Source: Symbiodinium natans (taxonomy: Eukaryota > Sar > Dinophyceae > Suessiales > Symbiodiniaceae). From it: a stretch of 64,000 nt of DNA. Numbering within the stretch: position 1 is the stretch's first letter; the number at the start of each line of letters is the position of its first letter. Under the pieces are notes generated by a model. The model had not been told where the DNA came from and ran no database searches. It saw only the letters and a program-made list of their open reading frames with translations. The DNA lies in NCBI GenBank assembly GCA_905221605.1, contig CAJNDS010002214.1, positions 252,512 to 316,511 of the forward strand, written 5' to 3'. Both the position numbers and the translations under genes were made by a program. This document shows, piece after piece, positions 11,156 to 22,442 of this stretch.

Positions 11156-13060
11156 TGAAACACCTTGAAAAAGGTGACTGTTTGTGTTGACCTCTTCCCT
11201 CAAGCCCTAAGCTGCCTAGATCTGAGCTCAAGACCCTCTGTAAGAGTCCGAAGAGGTGAAAATGCGGTTGTGCCAGCGAACAAAAGCCACATTGCAACAA
11301 TCATCCAAATAAATTTGCAACCTGCAGCTGCCAAAGGCCGGGAATTCGAACGTAAAAAATTGCAAATATTCAATACATCTTTCCATGTGAGCCGTGAGCT
11401 TCAAGCTGGTTTATCGCTATATTGCTTGTTCCTCCGCAACCAGCAGCAACAAGAACATAAAAAGTTGCCTTTTTTGGGCCTTTCCAGCCTGAAACACCTT
11501 GAAAAAGCTCTTCCTCTGAGCCCTAAGCTCCAAGCCCTAAATCCTAAGTCCCTGAGCTCTAAACTGCAGTACAACCACTGCTGTGGAGTTCCGTCCTTGC
11601 AAAGCCAGAATTGATTGTGTTTTGCGGCCCTAAATTCACGGAACTTGGGCTTTTAAGCCAAAGTGGAATCTCTTGTGAAGGTGGTGTGTGTGTATGTGGC
11701 CCGTGCACTGCCGAGCTCTTGCGGGGACAAAACCGGCACAAAGTCATCTTTTTTGCTTTCCAGCGTGAACACCTTGAAAGGTGACTTTTTTGTGCCGGAC
11801 CGCACAAAAGTCACCTTTTTCAGCTTTTTCCGGCCGAAGAAATCGTAAGAGCTCGGCACAAAAAAGTCACCTTTTTCGAGCTTTCCGCCAGACGTGCTGT
11901 CTGTAAACAAAAATGCAGCAGCAATTTTCTAAAGTTGGAGGGCCCGAAAACAGGGCCAAAAAAGCTTTGTTGCTTGTTTTTTCCCAAATGGGCCCAAAAT
12001 TAAACTCCAAAAATGGTTCCGAAACTGCTTCTGCAAGCTGCAAATTCCATGACGGACACAAAGAACCCGAGTAACGAAATAAAAGCCAAATGCAAAAAAC
12101 CAATGAACCCAAGACCAACTGAACCAAGACCGATTCAATTTCAAATTGACAAAAAAAACAAACCAGGGAACCCAATTTGACCAGAAGCTGAGGGACCCTC
12201 CAGCAAAGCCGATTGGAGTGGCTGAGCAAAGTGGCTCTTCCACACCCAAATGCATGGTTTTGACCCATGCAGACATTTCTTCTTGTCTTGTCCTGGATCC
12301 ATATACTGCATCTTTTAAAATGTAGCTTGCTTGGTGTGGGTTCAGATTTCTTCGACGTCTCCAAGACGACTACAGGTTTGCGTGTTTGTCACAAGCAAAG
12401 CATCTTACTTTCTAAAGCAGTAGACTGCACAAGACACGTGGGCCAGGTTTGCATATGGGCCACCTAAGAACCTTTATTTTTCTTTTTCTTTTCCAGCGCG
12501 AGAAACCAGCAGACACCAGTCATAGCTTTTTAGTCCATTGCATTGGAAGGTTGTCGCCAATCACATGCTTCCAACACTGTTGCACTGTGCAGAGCTCGGA
12601 CAACTGTTGGCAGTTTTTGCCAGCTCCGTTGCAGTTGCAGCGTCAGTGGCTCTTTCTGCACTTTGGTCAATGGGTTTGCAATCCATTTAATTCAGTTGAT
12701 CCACGAAACGCAAAAGTTCTTGCAGCTTTGATTTATAATCACAACTACTTCGACTGCAGTACAACTGTTACGTTTTTTATTCATGCTCACAGCGGCAATT
12801 CTAAACTTCGAAAGACGCTATTGGCTTGCGAGGGTGCAAAATGCATCTGTGATTGATCGTCAAGTCACGTCATGTTTGTTTGGGGTGGACCTGTCCACTG
12901 GAGAGACAAAACAAGCATCTGGCCCAAGCTTGTTTGCAGTTTGTGAAGTTTTGGCGGGGTCGTTCAACACCACCCAAGTTTTACGGGTTTTGGTGATTCA
13001 ACGACAAATTTAGAATTAGAGAAATTCAGAGTGGACGGAAACAGCGACCCCGAATATTGT
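11156..13060. other. Unassigned stretch with one strong inverted repeat
   Basis: No gene is recognisable. It holds degenerate CCCTAA-like words near 11,515-11,570, a perfect hairpin (separate entry), and an acceptor-like polypyrimidine tract at about 12,474-12,496 followed by a very short open frame. Long open frames on the minus strand (11,867-12,364) have no recognisable domain and skewed composition. Confidence 0.5.
11777..11874. repeat. Perfect 20-bp inverted repeat
   Basis: The arms at 11777-11796 (aaaggtgacttttttgtgcc) and 11855-11874 are exact reverse complements with a 58-bp loop. The loop holds a third, partial copy of the right arm at about 11,812-11,820. Its role is unknown; it could be a foldback element or a structured transcript end. 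Confidence 0.75.
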
Positions 13061-13074
13061 AGGTGGTGCCCGTC

Positions 13075-13412
13075 CGGGTATGCGCCGGGTGCCCGGGTAT
13101 GCGCCGGGTCTGCGCCGGGTATGCGCCGGGTATGCGCCGGGTGCCCGGGTATGCGCCGGGTATGCGCCGGGTGCCCGGGTTTGCGCCGGGTGCCGGGTGC
13201 CCGGGTATGCGCCGGGTATGCGCCGGGTGCCCGGGTATGCGCCGGGTATGCCCGGGTATGCGCTGGGTATGCGCCGGGTGCCCGGGTATGCGCCGGGTAT
13301 GCGCCGGGTATGCGCCGGGTATGCGCCGGGTGCCCGGGCATGCGCCGGGTGCCCGGGTATGCGCTGGGTATGCGCCGGGTGCCCGGGTATGCGCCGAGTA
13401 TGCGCTGGGTGC
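13075..13412. repeat. Minisatellite of GGGTATGCGCC and GGGTGCC
   Basis: This is an irregular alternation of an 11-bp and a 7-bp word followed by a run of C. All frames on both strands are open because of the repeat, so the apparent proteins rich in Arg, Ala and Pro are not supported. Confidence 0.9.
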
Positions 13413-13739
13413 CCCCCCCCCCCCTGTCTTCATTTTAACCCCCTGTAAGGGCCTACCCAGGCAATGCCTAAGCCTTTTAAGGATAAAAGGGGAAAAACCT
13501 GTATGTTTTAAACTTGGGTTCTTCCAAAACCCCTTGAGGCCAATAAAGGAAAAACCTGTGTGCTTCAAACTTGGGTTCCGCACAAGAAGCTATGGCCATC
13601 CTTTTCGTGGCAAAGGTCGCTGGGAGTCTGCAGATGGTCAAAACTCGTGCGTGAGGGTATCCAGGGTTCTTGCTAAGTCTACATTGCTGTAAACCTATGG
13701 TCGAGGAATTATTTTAATTGTTTTTTGCCTTTCAACCTT

Positions 13740-14310
13740 TTTTTTTTTGGGGGGGGGGCCTCCCTATTGCAAGATAGAGGAAATCCAAAGAAAATAGAGG
13801 TTTTCCTGTTCAAATCCAAAGAAAATAGAGGTTTTCCTATGAAAATCCAAAGAGAAGAGGTTTTCCTGTTAACATCCAGAGAAAATAGCGGTTTTCCCAT
13901 CAAAATCCGAAGAGAATGGAGGTTTTCCTCTTGAAATCTAAAGAAATAGAGGTTTTCCGCATAGAGTACAAAGGAAATACAGGTTCTATTCTTAACATAC
14001 AAAGGGAATGCGGGTATTCCTATTCAAATACCAAGGAAACTTAGGGTTTTGTCCGTGAAAGGTAGGATTTTACCATGTTAAAAGTGAAAGGAGATAGAGG
14101 TTATCCATAGAAGGCGGGGAAAGAGGGTTTGCCTATGCAATACACAAGAAACTATATAGAGGTTGTACTACCAACAGAAACAGAAAGAGTTTTCCAAACA
14201 AAAGGAAAAGAGGTTTAAAATCGAAGGACACATAGGGCTTCTCAACCAGAGAGACGCATAGAGGTTTGCTGTAGAGGTTTTCTTACGTAACAAATATAGG
14301 GTTTACTTTG
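13740..14310. repeat. Degenerate array of about 30-35 bp (GAGGTTTTCC words)
   Basis: Imperfect repeats of gaggttttcc followed by an A-rich half (atccaaagaaaat) run from a poly-T/G tract at 13,740 to about 14,310, degenerating to the right. No coding potential is seen. Confidence 0.75.
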
Positions 14311-14329
14311 TTGGACTTGCACGAACGAA

Positions 14330-14811
14330 CGGCATGTATGTATATGCTTTGAAGACAGCTTGCGCGGCTTTTAACAAAGGAGGGGATTGGGAGGGAGCGC
14401 AGCCCCCCCCCCCCCCTCCCATTTGCAAAACACGATTCTCGCATGATGGGTTTTCAAAATGTATGAATAAAGCGGGGAGGTTGGGTGGGGGGGGGGGGGC
14501 GAGGCCCCCAAATTTGCAAACACGATTCTGGCATGATGGATTTGCAACATTTTAATGTATGCATATGGCATATGCTTTGAAGCAAGCTTGCTTGGCTCAA
14601 AAAAAACGGGGGGGTTGGGGGGGGGGGAGCCCCCCCATTTGCAAACACGATGCTCGCATGATGGGTTGCCGAAAATGTATGCATATGCGTTGAAGCAAGC
14701 TTGCGCGGCTAAAAATAAAGCAGGGTTGGGGAGCCCCCCCCCCCCCGCATTTTGCAAACACGACTTTCGCATGATGGATTTCCAACAATGTATGCACATG
14801 CTTTGAAACAA
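14330..14811. repeat. About 118-bp tandem units, each with a G-run/C-run core
   Basis: Four to five copies carry the words atttgcaaacacga, gcatgatgg, tgtatgcatatg and gaagcaagcttg. A purine G tract next to a C tract (up to about 13 bases) lies in the centre of each unit. The G/C tracts vary most between copies and could form hairpins or quadruplexes. Confidence 0.85.
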
Positions 14812-15233
14812 ACTCGTGCGTACTCGTGCGTAATCGTGCGTACTCGTGCGTACTCGTGCGTAGTCGGGGGTACTCGGGCGTACTCGAGCGTACTCGGGCG
14901 TACTCGGGCGTACTCGGCGTACTCGGGCGTACTCGGGCGTACTCGGGCGTACTCGTGCGTACTCGTGCGTACTCGTGCGTACTCGTGCGTACTCGTGCGT
15001 ACTCGGGCGTACTCGTGCGTACTCGTGCGTACTCGGGCGTACTCGTGCGTACTCGGGCGTACTCGTGCGTACTCGTGCGTACTCGTGCCTACTCGGGCGT
15101 ACTCGGGCGTACTCGGGCGTACTCGTGCGTACTCGGGCGTACTCGTGCATACTCGGGCGTACTCGTGCGTACTCGGGCGTACTCGTGCGTACTCGGGCGT
15201 ACTCGTGCGTACTCGGGCGTACTCGTGCGTACT
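14812..15233. repeat. 10-bp minisatellite TACTCGTGCG/TACTCGGGCG
   Basis: About 42 head-to-tail decamers differ mainly at one T/G position (gtgcg against gggcg). Every frame is open on both strands, so the apparent Tyr/Ser/Arg-rich proteins are artefacts. Confidence 0.93.
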
Positions 15234-16645
15234 CCGACGCGGTCGCCCATCCCTGCCGCAATGGAGAAATTGCCACTTCCACGACCTCTCTTCCAGATGC
15301 AAAAATGTTAAGAACATGAACTTTTCATGTGTCGGCTGAGATCAGGTGTGTTTTTTGTCGGTTCGTGTTGGATTGAATGTTGCCCAATGCAGATGTGGGT
15401 GTGGTGTAGGTTTTGTTGGTGTGAGATGGGTTTGTGTGGCTGTTCGAGAATGGAAGGTGCTGGCTGGCTGGTAAGTACGGTTTCGGCGTGTGATATTCCG
15501 GCACAAACGCTTTTAAACACAAAACCCTTTTCAAAAATATGACAACAAGATGTCCGCTTTTTGCACACCAAAACGAACAGGAGATCTTGTCATCTTTTCT
15601 TTGAAGAGAAGCTCTGTCGCAGCTCCTGAATGTGACATATTTTTCGAGTCCGATTCTTGGAAAGAAGCTGTTTGAAGTGAGATCTTGGGCAGCCTTGTCA
15701 TCATAGTCCAATTCCAACCGCTCGTGAAAGCAGAGGGCTAGTAGTGGTCAGCGAAAGAGCTGCACTTGGCACGTCCATGATTTGAAAGGTGGGCATCTGC
15801 GAGTGCGCACCGGCAAGAACCGAGTTCCAATCAGACGGGCGAAAAAATTATGTGCAAGCAAACGACAAGCGTTAAAGCTGCAAGATAGACTTCTTACGTT
15901 TTGCGGAAGGGGGCTTCAGGCGCTTGATGGAGCTCCAGGGGGGGGTTAATGTCTTCCCTAACGATTACCGGAGGTCCTTGCACGTTGTGTTTGTGAAGCA
16001 CGCACCTCAACCCCTGTGGATTGAAGTGCAACGACGGTGTGAGTGAAGTCGGGGTCCCTGCCCGGTTCGTGTTTCATGTTGGGGATACATATTGTCTGTG
16101 TTTAGCGATTGGATGATTGGGTTTGCAACTCGATAGTTTTTGTTGAGCCTTTGAAAGCGGTGTTTGGATTGGGCTGGTCGGCATGATACCATGTTGCCAA
16201 ATGCGTGTACATCCGCCACAGTTGTTCAAAAAAAAGACAGCTTTTGGCATTACACAAACCCCTGCTGTTGCACCGTTGCGAGATGTGTTCCATGATGTCG
16301 CTGTGCAATCAAGTTTTGCAGAGCATCAATTTTGCAGCAACGCGCGACTGACCTGATGTTGCGGCCTGGGGTCATTGAGAACCCTCGGTTGTTTTATGAA
16401 AGGCCGGCCATGTTCAATAAACATATGCCCGATGTCCCGGAAACATGTGCATGTCCGATCACTGGACATTGTGCAAATGTTGTTTGGTGTTGTGTCCTTT
16501 TTCGGAAGCTGCAGGCATGATCCCTTCATGGAAGCCCAGCAGTTGCTGCAGGATGGCCGCGCTGAGTTAACTTGGATGTGACGTGCGGTTGGAAACGGAT
16601 GCGCAGTTGATGCTGAACCGTAGTTGCATTTGGGTTTCATTCTTG
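15234..16645. other. Low-repeat stretch, no gene recognised
   Basis: The composition is unremarkable and open frames are short on both strands. No domain, RNA gene or convincing exon series was seen between the decamer array and the first telomere-like array. Confidence 0.5.
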
Positions 16646-16649
16646 GTAC

Positions 16650-16922
16650 CCTAAACCCTAAACCCTAAACCCTAAACCCTAAACCCTAAACCCTAAACCC
16701 GAAACCCGAAACCCGAAACCCTAAACCCTAAACCCTAAACCCTAAACCTTAAGCCCTAAACCCTAAACCCTAAACCCTAAACCCTAATGCCTTTAAACCC
16801 TAAACCCTAAACCCTAAACCCTAAACCTAAACCCTAAACCCTAAACCCTAAACCCTAACCCGAAACCCTAAACCCTAAACCTTAAACCCTAAACCCTAAA
16901 GCCTAAACCCTAAACCCTAAAC
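16650..16922. repeat. Interstitial telomere-like array (CCCTAAA)n
   Basis: This is the longest such array here, about 38 heptamers with scattered variants (cccgaaa, ccttaag, one 6-mer). The sequence on both sides continues as ordinary DNA, so it is internal rather than a chromosome end. Confidence 0.95.
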
Positions 16923-16924
16923 TC

Positions 16925-17836
16925 AAAGCTGTGCACAGCATCTGATAGTTGTGCAATTGGTTCAGGAGCACCGCAGCGCTGCACAACAGCGCCGAGTTCG
17001 GGATGCAACGGCAAGTTCAGTTTTAATGATTGATTCAGGCAGCCCACAGCACGATTGGCCGTGCCTACGGTTGTTTCAATCTGTTGCAAGTTTGTGTATG
17101 TCCATATGTGTGCAAGCGTCGGCAGACTGCAACGACACGATGGTCAACCATGTTCTCGATGGACAAGGCTGGAAAACAAACTCATCTCCCCACTTCAAAG
17201 TGCATTTGCCTCCCCCCACAGCTCGAACTGCCTTATTTTGCCTTGACTGTGATACAAATGAGTCTTAAGCAAACCTATGGCAGATCTGGACACATGACTG
17301 TGCCACCGATCCCTTCATGGTAGATTCAGCAACATGCCAGTGAGTTGTAGCATATTGTACCATGTTCAGGGCATGATGTTGAAAGCTGGCCGGTCATGCC
17401 AGGCAGACGTCAGGCAGAGGACAGCATCGATGCCTCAGGGAAGTTCCATGCGGAGGCTAAAATTCTGCCAACTGTGCTAAGTGCATGCATGCCGTCATGC
17501 AAACATACAGGTCTTCATTCTTTGTTGCGTGCGTCGCCTCGTGGAGATAAGATGGATCCAAATGAATCTGTGCACTATGTGCAAGTAAGGTTGTTCACTC
17601 CATTCTATCGGGTCTTTAGGTTCGACAAGCATGTTTCGACAGGTTTTATTGTCTTAGGGGGACTTGGAAATCATTTCTAATTTTTGGGCACTATAATTCC
17701 CAAGAAACAGCATTTTTGCCAGGGCCGCTAGGGTTCAGCATTGTGCGTGTTGCATCAGGCAGGTCTTCTTTCCGCTCGAAGGAGGCGGGTGGCTTCGAGT
17801 GGCGATACAATCGTTGGAGATGTTTGCTTTTTGAAG
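16925..17836 (+). other. Stretch with a weak exon-like piece
   Basis: A cag acceptor at about 16,962 is followed by a frame reading EHRSAAQQRRVRDATA, hydrophilic and helix-prone, with a GC donor-like gcaagt after it. Nothing nearby joins to it in phase convincingly. The rest of the stretch shows nothing recognisable. Confidence 0.25.
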
Positions 17837-17955
17837 CCTTAAACCCTGAAACCCTGAAACCCTGAAACCCTGAAACCCTGAAACCTGAAACCTGAAACCC
17901 TAAACCCTAAACCCTAAACCCTAAACCCTAAACCCTGAACCCTAAACCTGAAAAC
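17837..17955. repeat. Interstitial telomere-like array (CCCTGAAA then CCCTAAA)
   Basis: Five or so octamers ccctgaaa pass into about seven heptamers ccctaaa. The octamer variant is localised to the left half, suggesting local amplification of one mutated unit. Confidence 0.92.
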
Positions 17956-18056
17956 CCGAGCGTTGCCGCGCTTCTGCCTGCCAGGGCTGGGGTCACACCC
18001 CGTCGCTCCGGTGCAGCTCCTCGGCCTTTCTTTGACATCCTTCTTCAGAGGGGTTT

Positions 18057-18099
18057 GGGGGGTTTAGGGTTTAGGGTTTAGGGTTTAGGGTTCAGGGTA
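18057..18099. repeat. Interstitial telomere-like array (TTTAGGG)n
   Basis: About five heptamers lie in the opposite orientation to the array ending at 17,955, only about 100 bp away. The pair is orientated outward like the two ends of a linear molecule. Confidence 0.92.
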
Positions 18100-20397
18100 A
18101 TCCACGAAAGTTTCGTCTTTGGTCGAGCCGGTCGATCATGGGCACGCACATGCTTTGCTCGGAGAATTTAAGCTGATATACTGAATTGACTGTGGTAGGA
18201 CTTCGACTACAGTACTGTCTACTCGTAGCTCAGCCAAAGCTTCCTGGTTCTCAGGCGAGGGCCGCGGCAGAGATCAGGCCGGCGGGCTCTTTTGATCAAG
18301 CACGGGTGTCACGCAACATTTTGCAGTGAACGTGTTGCCGGAATTCGGTTGGGTGCAGTTCTTATACATTCGCCGGCAGAAGCTGTGTGAGAGCGTGTCT
18401 TCCTTCATGATGGCTCAGTGGTTGAGTTGGGCCACCTGCGCACTCACCAGGTTTCGCAAAGTAGGGGCCGAGAAGACCACGGACTTCAGCCGCAAGAATG
18501 TTCTCCTGAAAGAACAGACACTTGACTCCAAGCAGCCAATGTTCACAGTACGTATGCAATGTTCGGTATACAAGCAAGTCGTTGCTCTGAGTCCTTTTTT
18601 GCAGTCCTTGTTCATGGTCGGCTTTGGACGTTTGGCCTCCGTCCTTGCAGTTGTCTGCCGCGGTTGCTCGAACTAATGGTGCCGAAAAATTCCCAGGTTA
18701 CGGCACGAGTGCCGCCTCCCCCCTGCGGCAACGTGGGCTGGTGAACAGACGGAGCTCATGCGGCAGAGGTGTGGCAGCTTTGTGAGAACATGGCAAGACG
18801 TGCTTTGCAGTCCTGCCGAGTCTTGCCAGGTTCAACAAGCAGGCCACCATTCGGCATGAGCTTGGTGATGGGAGGACCTTGCCACATGAGAGGGGGAATG
18901 ATTGACACCCTTCCTAAGCATCTTGCTTAGGCACCTTGTCTGGCTGTCTGCTGATACTTCGCAGGTATCCAGTAGTGCTAGCATTGTGCCTTCGTGTTTC
19001 TGGGCACAGGTTTTTTCGGTTTCACGCTCGCCGAAGACCCATACCTCCCAAATGCGAGGCATGAGATTCAAAATGTTTTTTTTTTTTGTATGCTTCATTG
19101 CCTGAGTATCTTCGAGTAGCCCCAAGGCAGTTGAAAGTAGGCTTTGATATCTGGGATTGTAAGTTGGACAGACATGACCGTAGCAGAAGTGGCACCTTGG
19201 CAGCTCCTGTTAGAGGTCTTGACTCATGCGCTTTGCTTTTGTCGGCTCAACCCTTTAAGTAGCCATTCGCTTTGTGCAAACATGGAACATGTCGACTTGT
19301 GTTTGTTCCTTTGCAGGTTCCACTAGCAGACATTCTCTCAGCAGACACTCTCAGAGATGAGCACCGAAGCAAACATGCTGGGTGACCGACTAGAATGCTG
19401 AGTGTATGTTGCTACTTCCTCTAAGGAGGGTCTCGCAGCTCAAACCACGTGTGTTCTGTTTTTCTTCCTATGAAGGGGAGAGGCGCTGAAAGGATGGCGG
19501 TGTGCCATCCATGAAGGCAGGGAAGCGAGGCCCGTTCAGAGTACCTTTGTGCCTTCATTGGGAGGGGTACCTTGTTCTCCATGTTGCTCCCATGCTGTGC
19601 CACATTGCTCCACGGCAGGCGTGCAGCGACAGACTGGTCTCCTTTTTGGAGGCCTTGCTGACTTTGAGTGTACTGTGGCATGCCTGGGGTTCTCATGCCA
19701 GGCGAGCGCCTCGTGGAAGATGTTGTTCCGACCGTGTGCTTCGACCTCTCCGAGTCCCAGGCGCAGCAGGGGCCCGGGCGCGGCGCGTAGGGAGCAGGTA
19801 CAAGCTTATGCTGGGTTTGTATGCTCTTTCTCCTGATTGCCCCAAAGCCCACAGCTGTGTGTGTTTTCTTGCCGTGAGAAGTGATTGCTCAAGTTATCGC
19901 ATCTCACAGGTAAATACGGTGCATCTGGGTGAAGGTACATTGGTGTAGGAGATGTCTCACTACAATACAATGAACAGTTGCGACACCCGAAGTGCCAAAA
20001 GCTAGCCAGATCCAGGACGCCGCATCCGTTGCTGGACGTGTTTTACCTGATTTCCCGGTTCTTCGATTCTTATGTTTGCCGGCCGAAGGTGCTGAAAATA
20101 TGAATTTTTGAAGATGTGGAGGGTCTGAACTCCAAAGCAATAAGAAGCAGCTAAACACAAACTCAGCTGGATGCCACACAACAACATCAAACGACCACAC
20201 GTTGCAGGAGATGGCTGATGGGTTCACAGAGAAGGCAGGCAAGAAGCGGGCTTGACGCACCAAAACTCCAAGATTCAAAGCAGAACAAACTGAGAGCTGA
20301 AGCCAAGCACGCTGCACTACATTTATATGGCCCTGTTTGGCTGCTATTGGTGCACGCTTAATAAAATATGAACTCGCAAGATGGAAATGGTGGAGGA
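18100..20397. other. Low-repeat stretch without a recognised gene
   Basis: Several open frames of 60-150 codons occur (for example 19,421-19,948 on both strands), but none shows a known domain, and overlapping frames on opposite strands are equally open. A run of T at 19,077-19,087 is the only simple sequence. Confidence 0.45.
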
Positions 20398-20592
20398 CGA
20401 GCTGATGGCTGACTTTGGATGCTGAAGAAGCAAAGTCCCATGTTTCTCTGCAGAGCCTAAGCCCTAAACCCTAAACCCTAAACCCTAAACCTTAAACCCT
20501 AAACCCTAAAACCTAAACCCTAAACCCTAAACCCTAAACCCTAGAGAAACATGGGACTTTCCTCCCAGCATCCAAAGTCAGCTATCAGCTCG
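20398..20592. repeat. Inverted repeat of about 50 bp enclosing a telomere-like core
   Basis: The left arm (20398-20450) and right arm (20543-20592) are reverse complements apart from a few bases, sharing the words gctgactttggatgctg and aaagtcccatgtttctct. The loop (about 20451-20542) is almost pure ccctaaa. Folded, it would give a telomeric loop on a unique-sequence stem. Confidence 0.88.
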
Positions 20593-21189
20593 TGCTCTTT
20601 GCACTTGGCGAAGAGCTGTACAAACTACCGCGGAAGTTTGAATGAATCGGCTGAGAGGAGTGCGAACTTCCTGGCACCTCAGTTAGCACCACGCCAGAGA
20701 CCCAGCCAATCCCAGCTTTTCTTCAAAGGAACGTGGGGCCCGCTTGTGCCGTGCCTTTTCCCGTCAAGATCGTTCCTGATGCAGTCTTCCATGTCTCCAT
20801 CCGAACAGAATCAGTTCAGCCTTGTTGTTTCTCGCTTCGATAAACATGTTCCACGGTCCAAGGTCTCATGGCTCAGATGCGCGGAGGCGTTTCAAGCTTT
20901 GCCTGGGCGTGGCCTTAACATGCCGAATCATGCCGAGCTGTCAGAAACAGGCTTGCTGGCAATGCGAGTACCTTGACTCCGCCGACTGTGGCTGAGCACT
21001 ATGGCAAGTGCCTCAGTTGCTGGTTCCTGAAGGGAGGGCCAGCCTCATGCATACGACGGTTCTTTGAGTGTATTTGATCGGGGTTTGCAGACTTTCGCGA
21101 TCGTCGGATTGTTTCCAAGTTTGAGTTAGCTTTTGTGTGTAGAACGTGCAAGTGACAGCATCTCCACGATTTCATACTGTCGTTTGCAG

Positions 21190-21256
21190 GAGCTCTGCTG
21201 CAACGTGAGGAGGAAGCTCGCATCAGGGTGGAGGCTCCCGAACTGCATCCGCTGAA
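21190..21256 (+). CDS. Putative coiled-coil exon
   Basis: After a cag acceptor the frame reads ALLQREEEARIRVEAP and continues to a GT donor at 21257 (phase 2). About 105 bp on, near 21,361-21,405, another helix-rich frame (EEKLRLAEERLRCCL) ends at a GGTACT donor. Both look like pieces of one charged, coiled-coil protein on the plus strand, but the phase between them is not settled. The function is unknown. The neighbouring retroelement and satellite DNA argue for caution. Confidence 0.38.
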
Positions 21257-21769
21257 GTGCAGCGTTGCAACATGTGGCCACTGCATGCAGCGTACCCGTT
21301 CAGTATACCAGTGTACCCTACACAACCCTGCTAGCCTTTTTAAGTGCTCTGTGCTGCTTGAGAGGAGAAGCTCCGCTTGGCTGAGGAGCGACTTCGCTGC
21401 TGCTTGGTACTTTATTTGGGAGTTCTTGCTGGCGGGGTCGAGCACTCTTGCAGGCGAAGGGATGCGTTACTCATGTAGTTCTGGATATCTCTGGATGTTC
21501 CAGACTGCCAACTTGGCGAGCAGCTGTACTGGCAAGTTTGGCCTTGTATTTAGTGCCTTGAGCTTCGAGCTTCAACGGCTCCCGATCCCGTCATCGAGAT
21601 CAGTTTGCTGCACTTTGCCGTGCTGATTCTGATCACACTTATGTGCCTGCGTCTGTTTCAGTGTAACAAGCTTAGAGATGATGCCTTCAGCCCAGGTTGT
21701 CGAGATGAGATGAGGAAGAGGGAGCAGTACTTTGATGAGGCCGCATCCATTTCCCACGCAAATTTTTTG

Positions 21770-21900
21770 CGGCAGACCTGTCACTTGTGCCCGCCTAACC
21801 CGTGTCACTTGTGCCCGCGTATGTGCCTGAAATCACAGCAGGGCCACACTTTGGGCCACCTGCGGCGAAAGCGCAGACCTGTCACTTCTGCCCGCCTTTT
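21770..21900. repeat. Cluster of GTCACTTGTGCCCGC words
   Basis: Three close copies of gtcacttgtgcccgc or gtcacttctgcccgc lie here. Related words (gggcacaagtgac and variants) occur at 31,980-32,055 in the other orientation, bordering the satellite mosaic on the far side. Their role is unknown. Confidence 0.6.
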
Positions 21901-22157
21901 GGTTTTAAAGTATGGCAGAGCCAGAGGATGAGGCGTTTGTCGTTTCAAAAGTCGTGTCCCTGCCACATCCGGCAGCCTCTCTGCCCCTGCCGCCTGTCCA
22001 GCCCATTCAAGTAGACGTAGTTGTGATGCATTGGAAGTACCCTTTGCTGGGCTGGGCGTGCAGGGCACATGAATCAACACGGCCAACAGCATGCGTTTTT
22101 ATGCCCCCCCCCTCCCAGCCCCGCACAAACCATGAAACCCGAACACTGAACCTTAGA

Positions 22158-22305
22158 AGGCCGTTGCCAAAATGTCCCCCTCCCCCCTCCCCTCCCCCCT
22201 CCCCTCCCCACTCCCCCCCCCCCCCCCCCCCTCCCCCCTTCCCCCCCCCTCCCCCCCCTCCCCCCCCCTCCCCCCCCCCCCCTCCCCCCCCTCCCCCCCC
22301 CCGTA
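22158..22305. repeat. C-rich low-complexity tract (CCCCTCCC)
   Basis: This is almost pure C and T on the plus strand, and G-rich on the minus strand with strong quadruplex potential. It borders the 9-bp minisatellite that follows. Confidence 0.93.
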
Positions 22306-22372
22306 AGATGGACACTTAAAGGCTATGCTGCACGTGCGTGCCTTGTAAACAAATACTTTACAAAGGAAACGC

Positions 22373-22440
22373 CCGCAGAATAGACGCAACGCACCCGCAG
22401 AATAGACGCAATGCACCCTGCATCAGCACGCACTGTGTCC
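22373..22440. repeat. CGCAGAATAGACG words flanking a minisatellite
   Basis: The word cgcagaatagacg occurs twice here and once beyond the minisatellite, at about 23,489. They frame the 9-bp array on both sides and may mark an ancestral duplicated flank. Confidence 0.55.
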
Positions 22441-22442
22441 TG

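Noticed and set aside
11867-12364. Minus-strand frame of 165 codons with hydrophobic stretches
   Set aside because: Composition is driven by A/T-rich words, no family resemblance, and a second frame is open over the same stretch.
13031-15317. Long open frames on both strands across the 11/7-bp and 10-bp minisatellites
   Set aside because: Every frame is open because the repeat unit lacks stop codons; there is no non-repetitive domain, and both strands score equally.
16650-16922. A true chromosome end
   Set aside because: Non-telomeric sequence continues for tens of kilobases on both sides and further arrays occur in both orientations.
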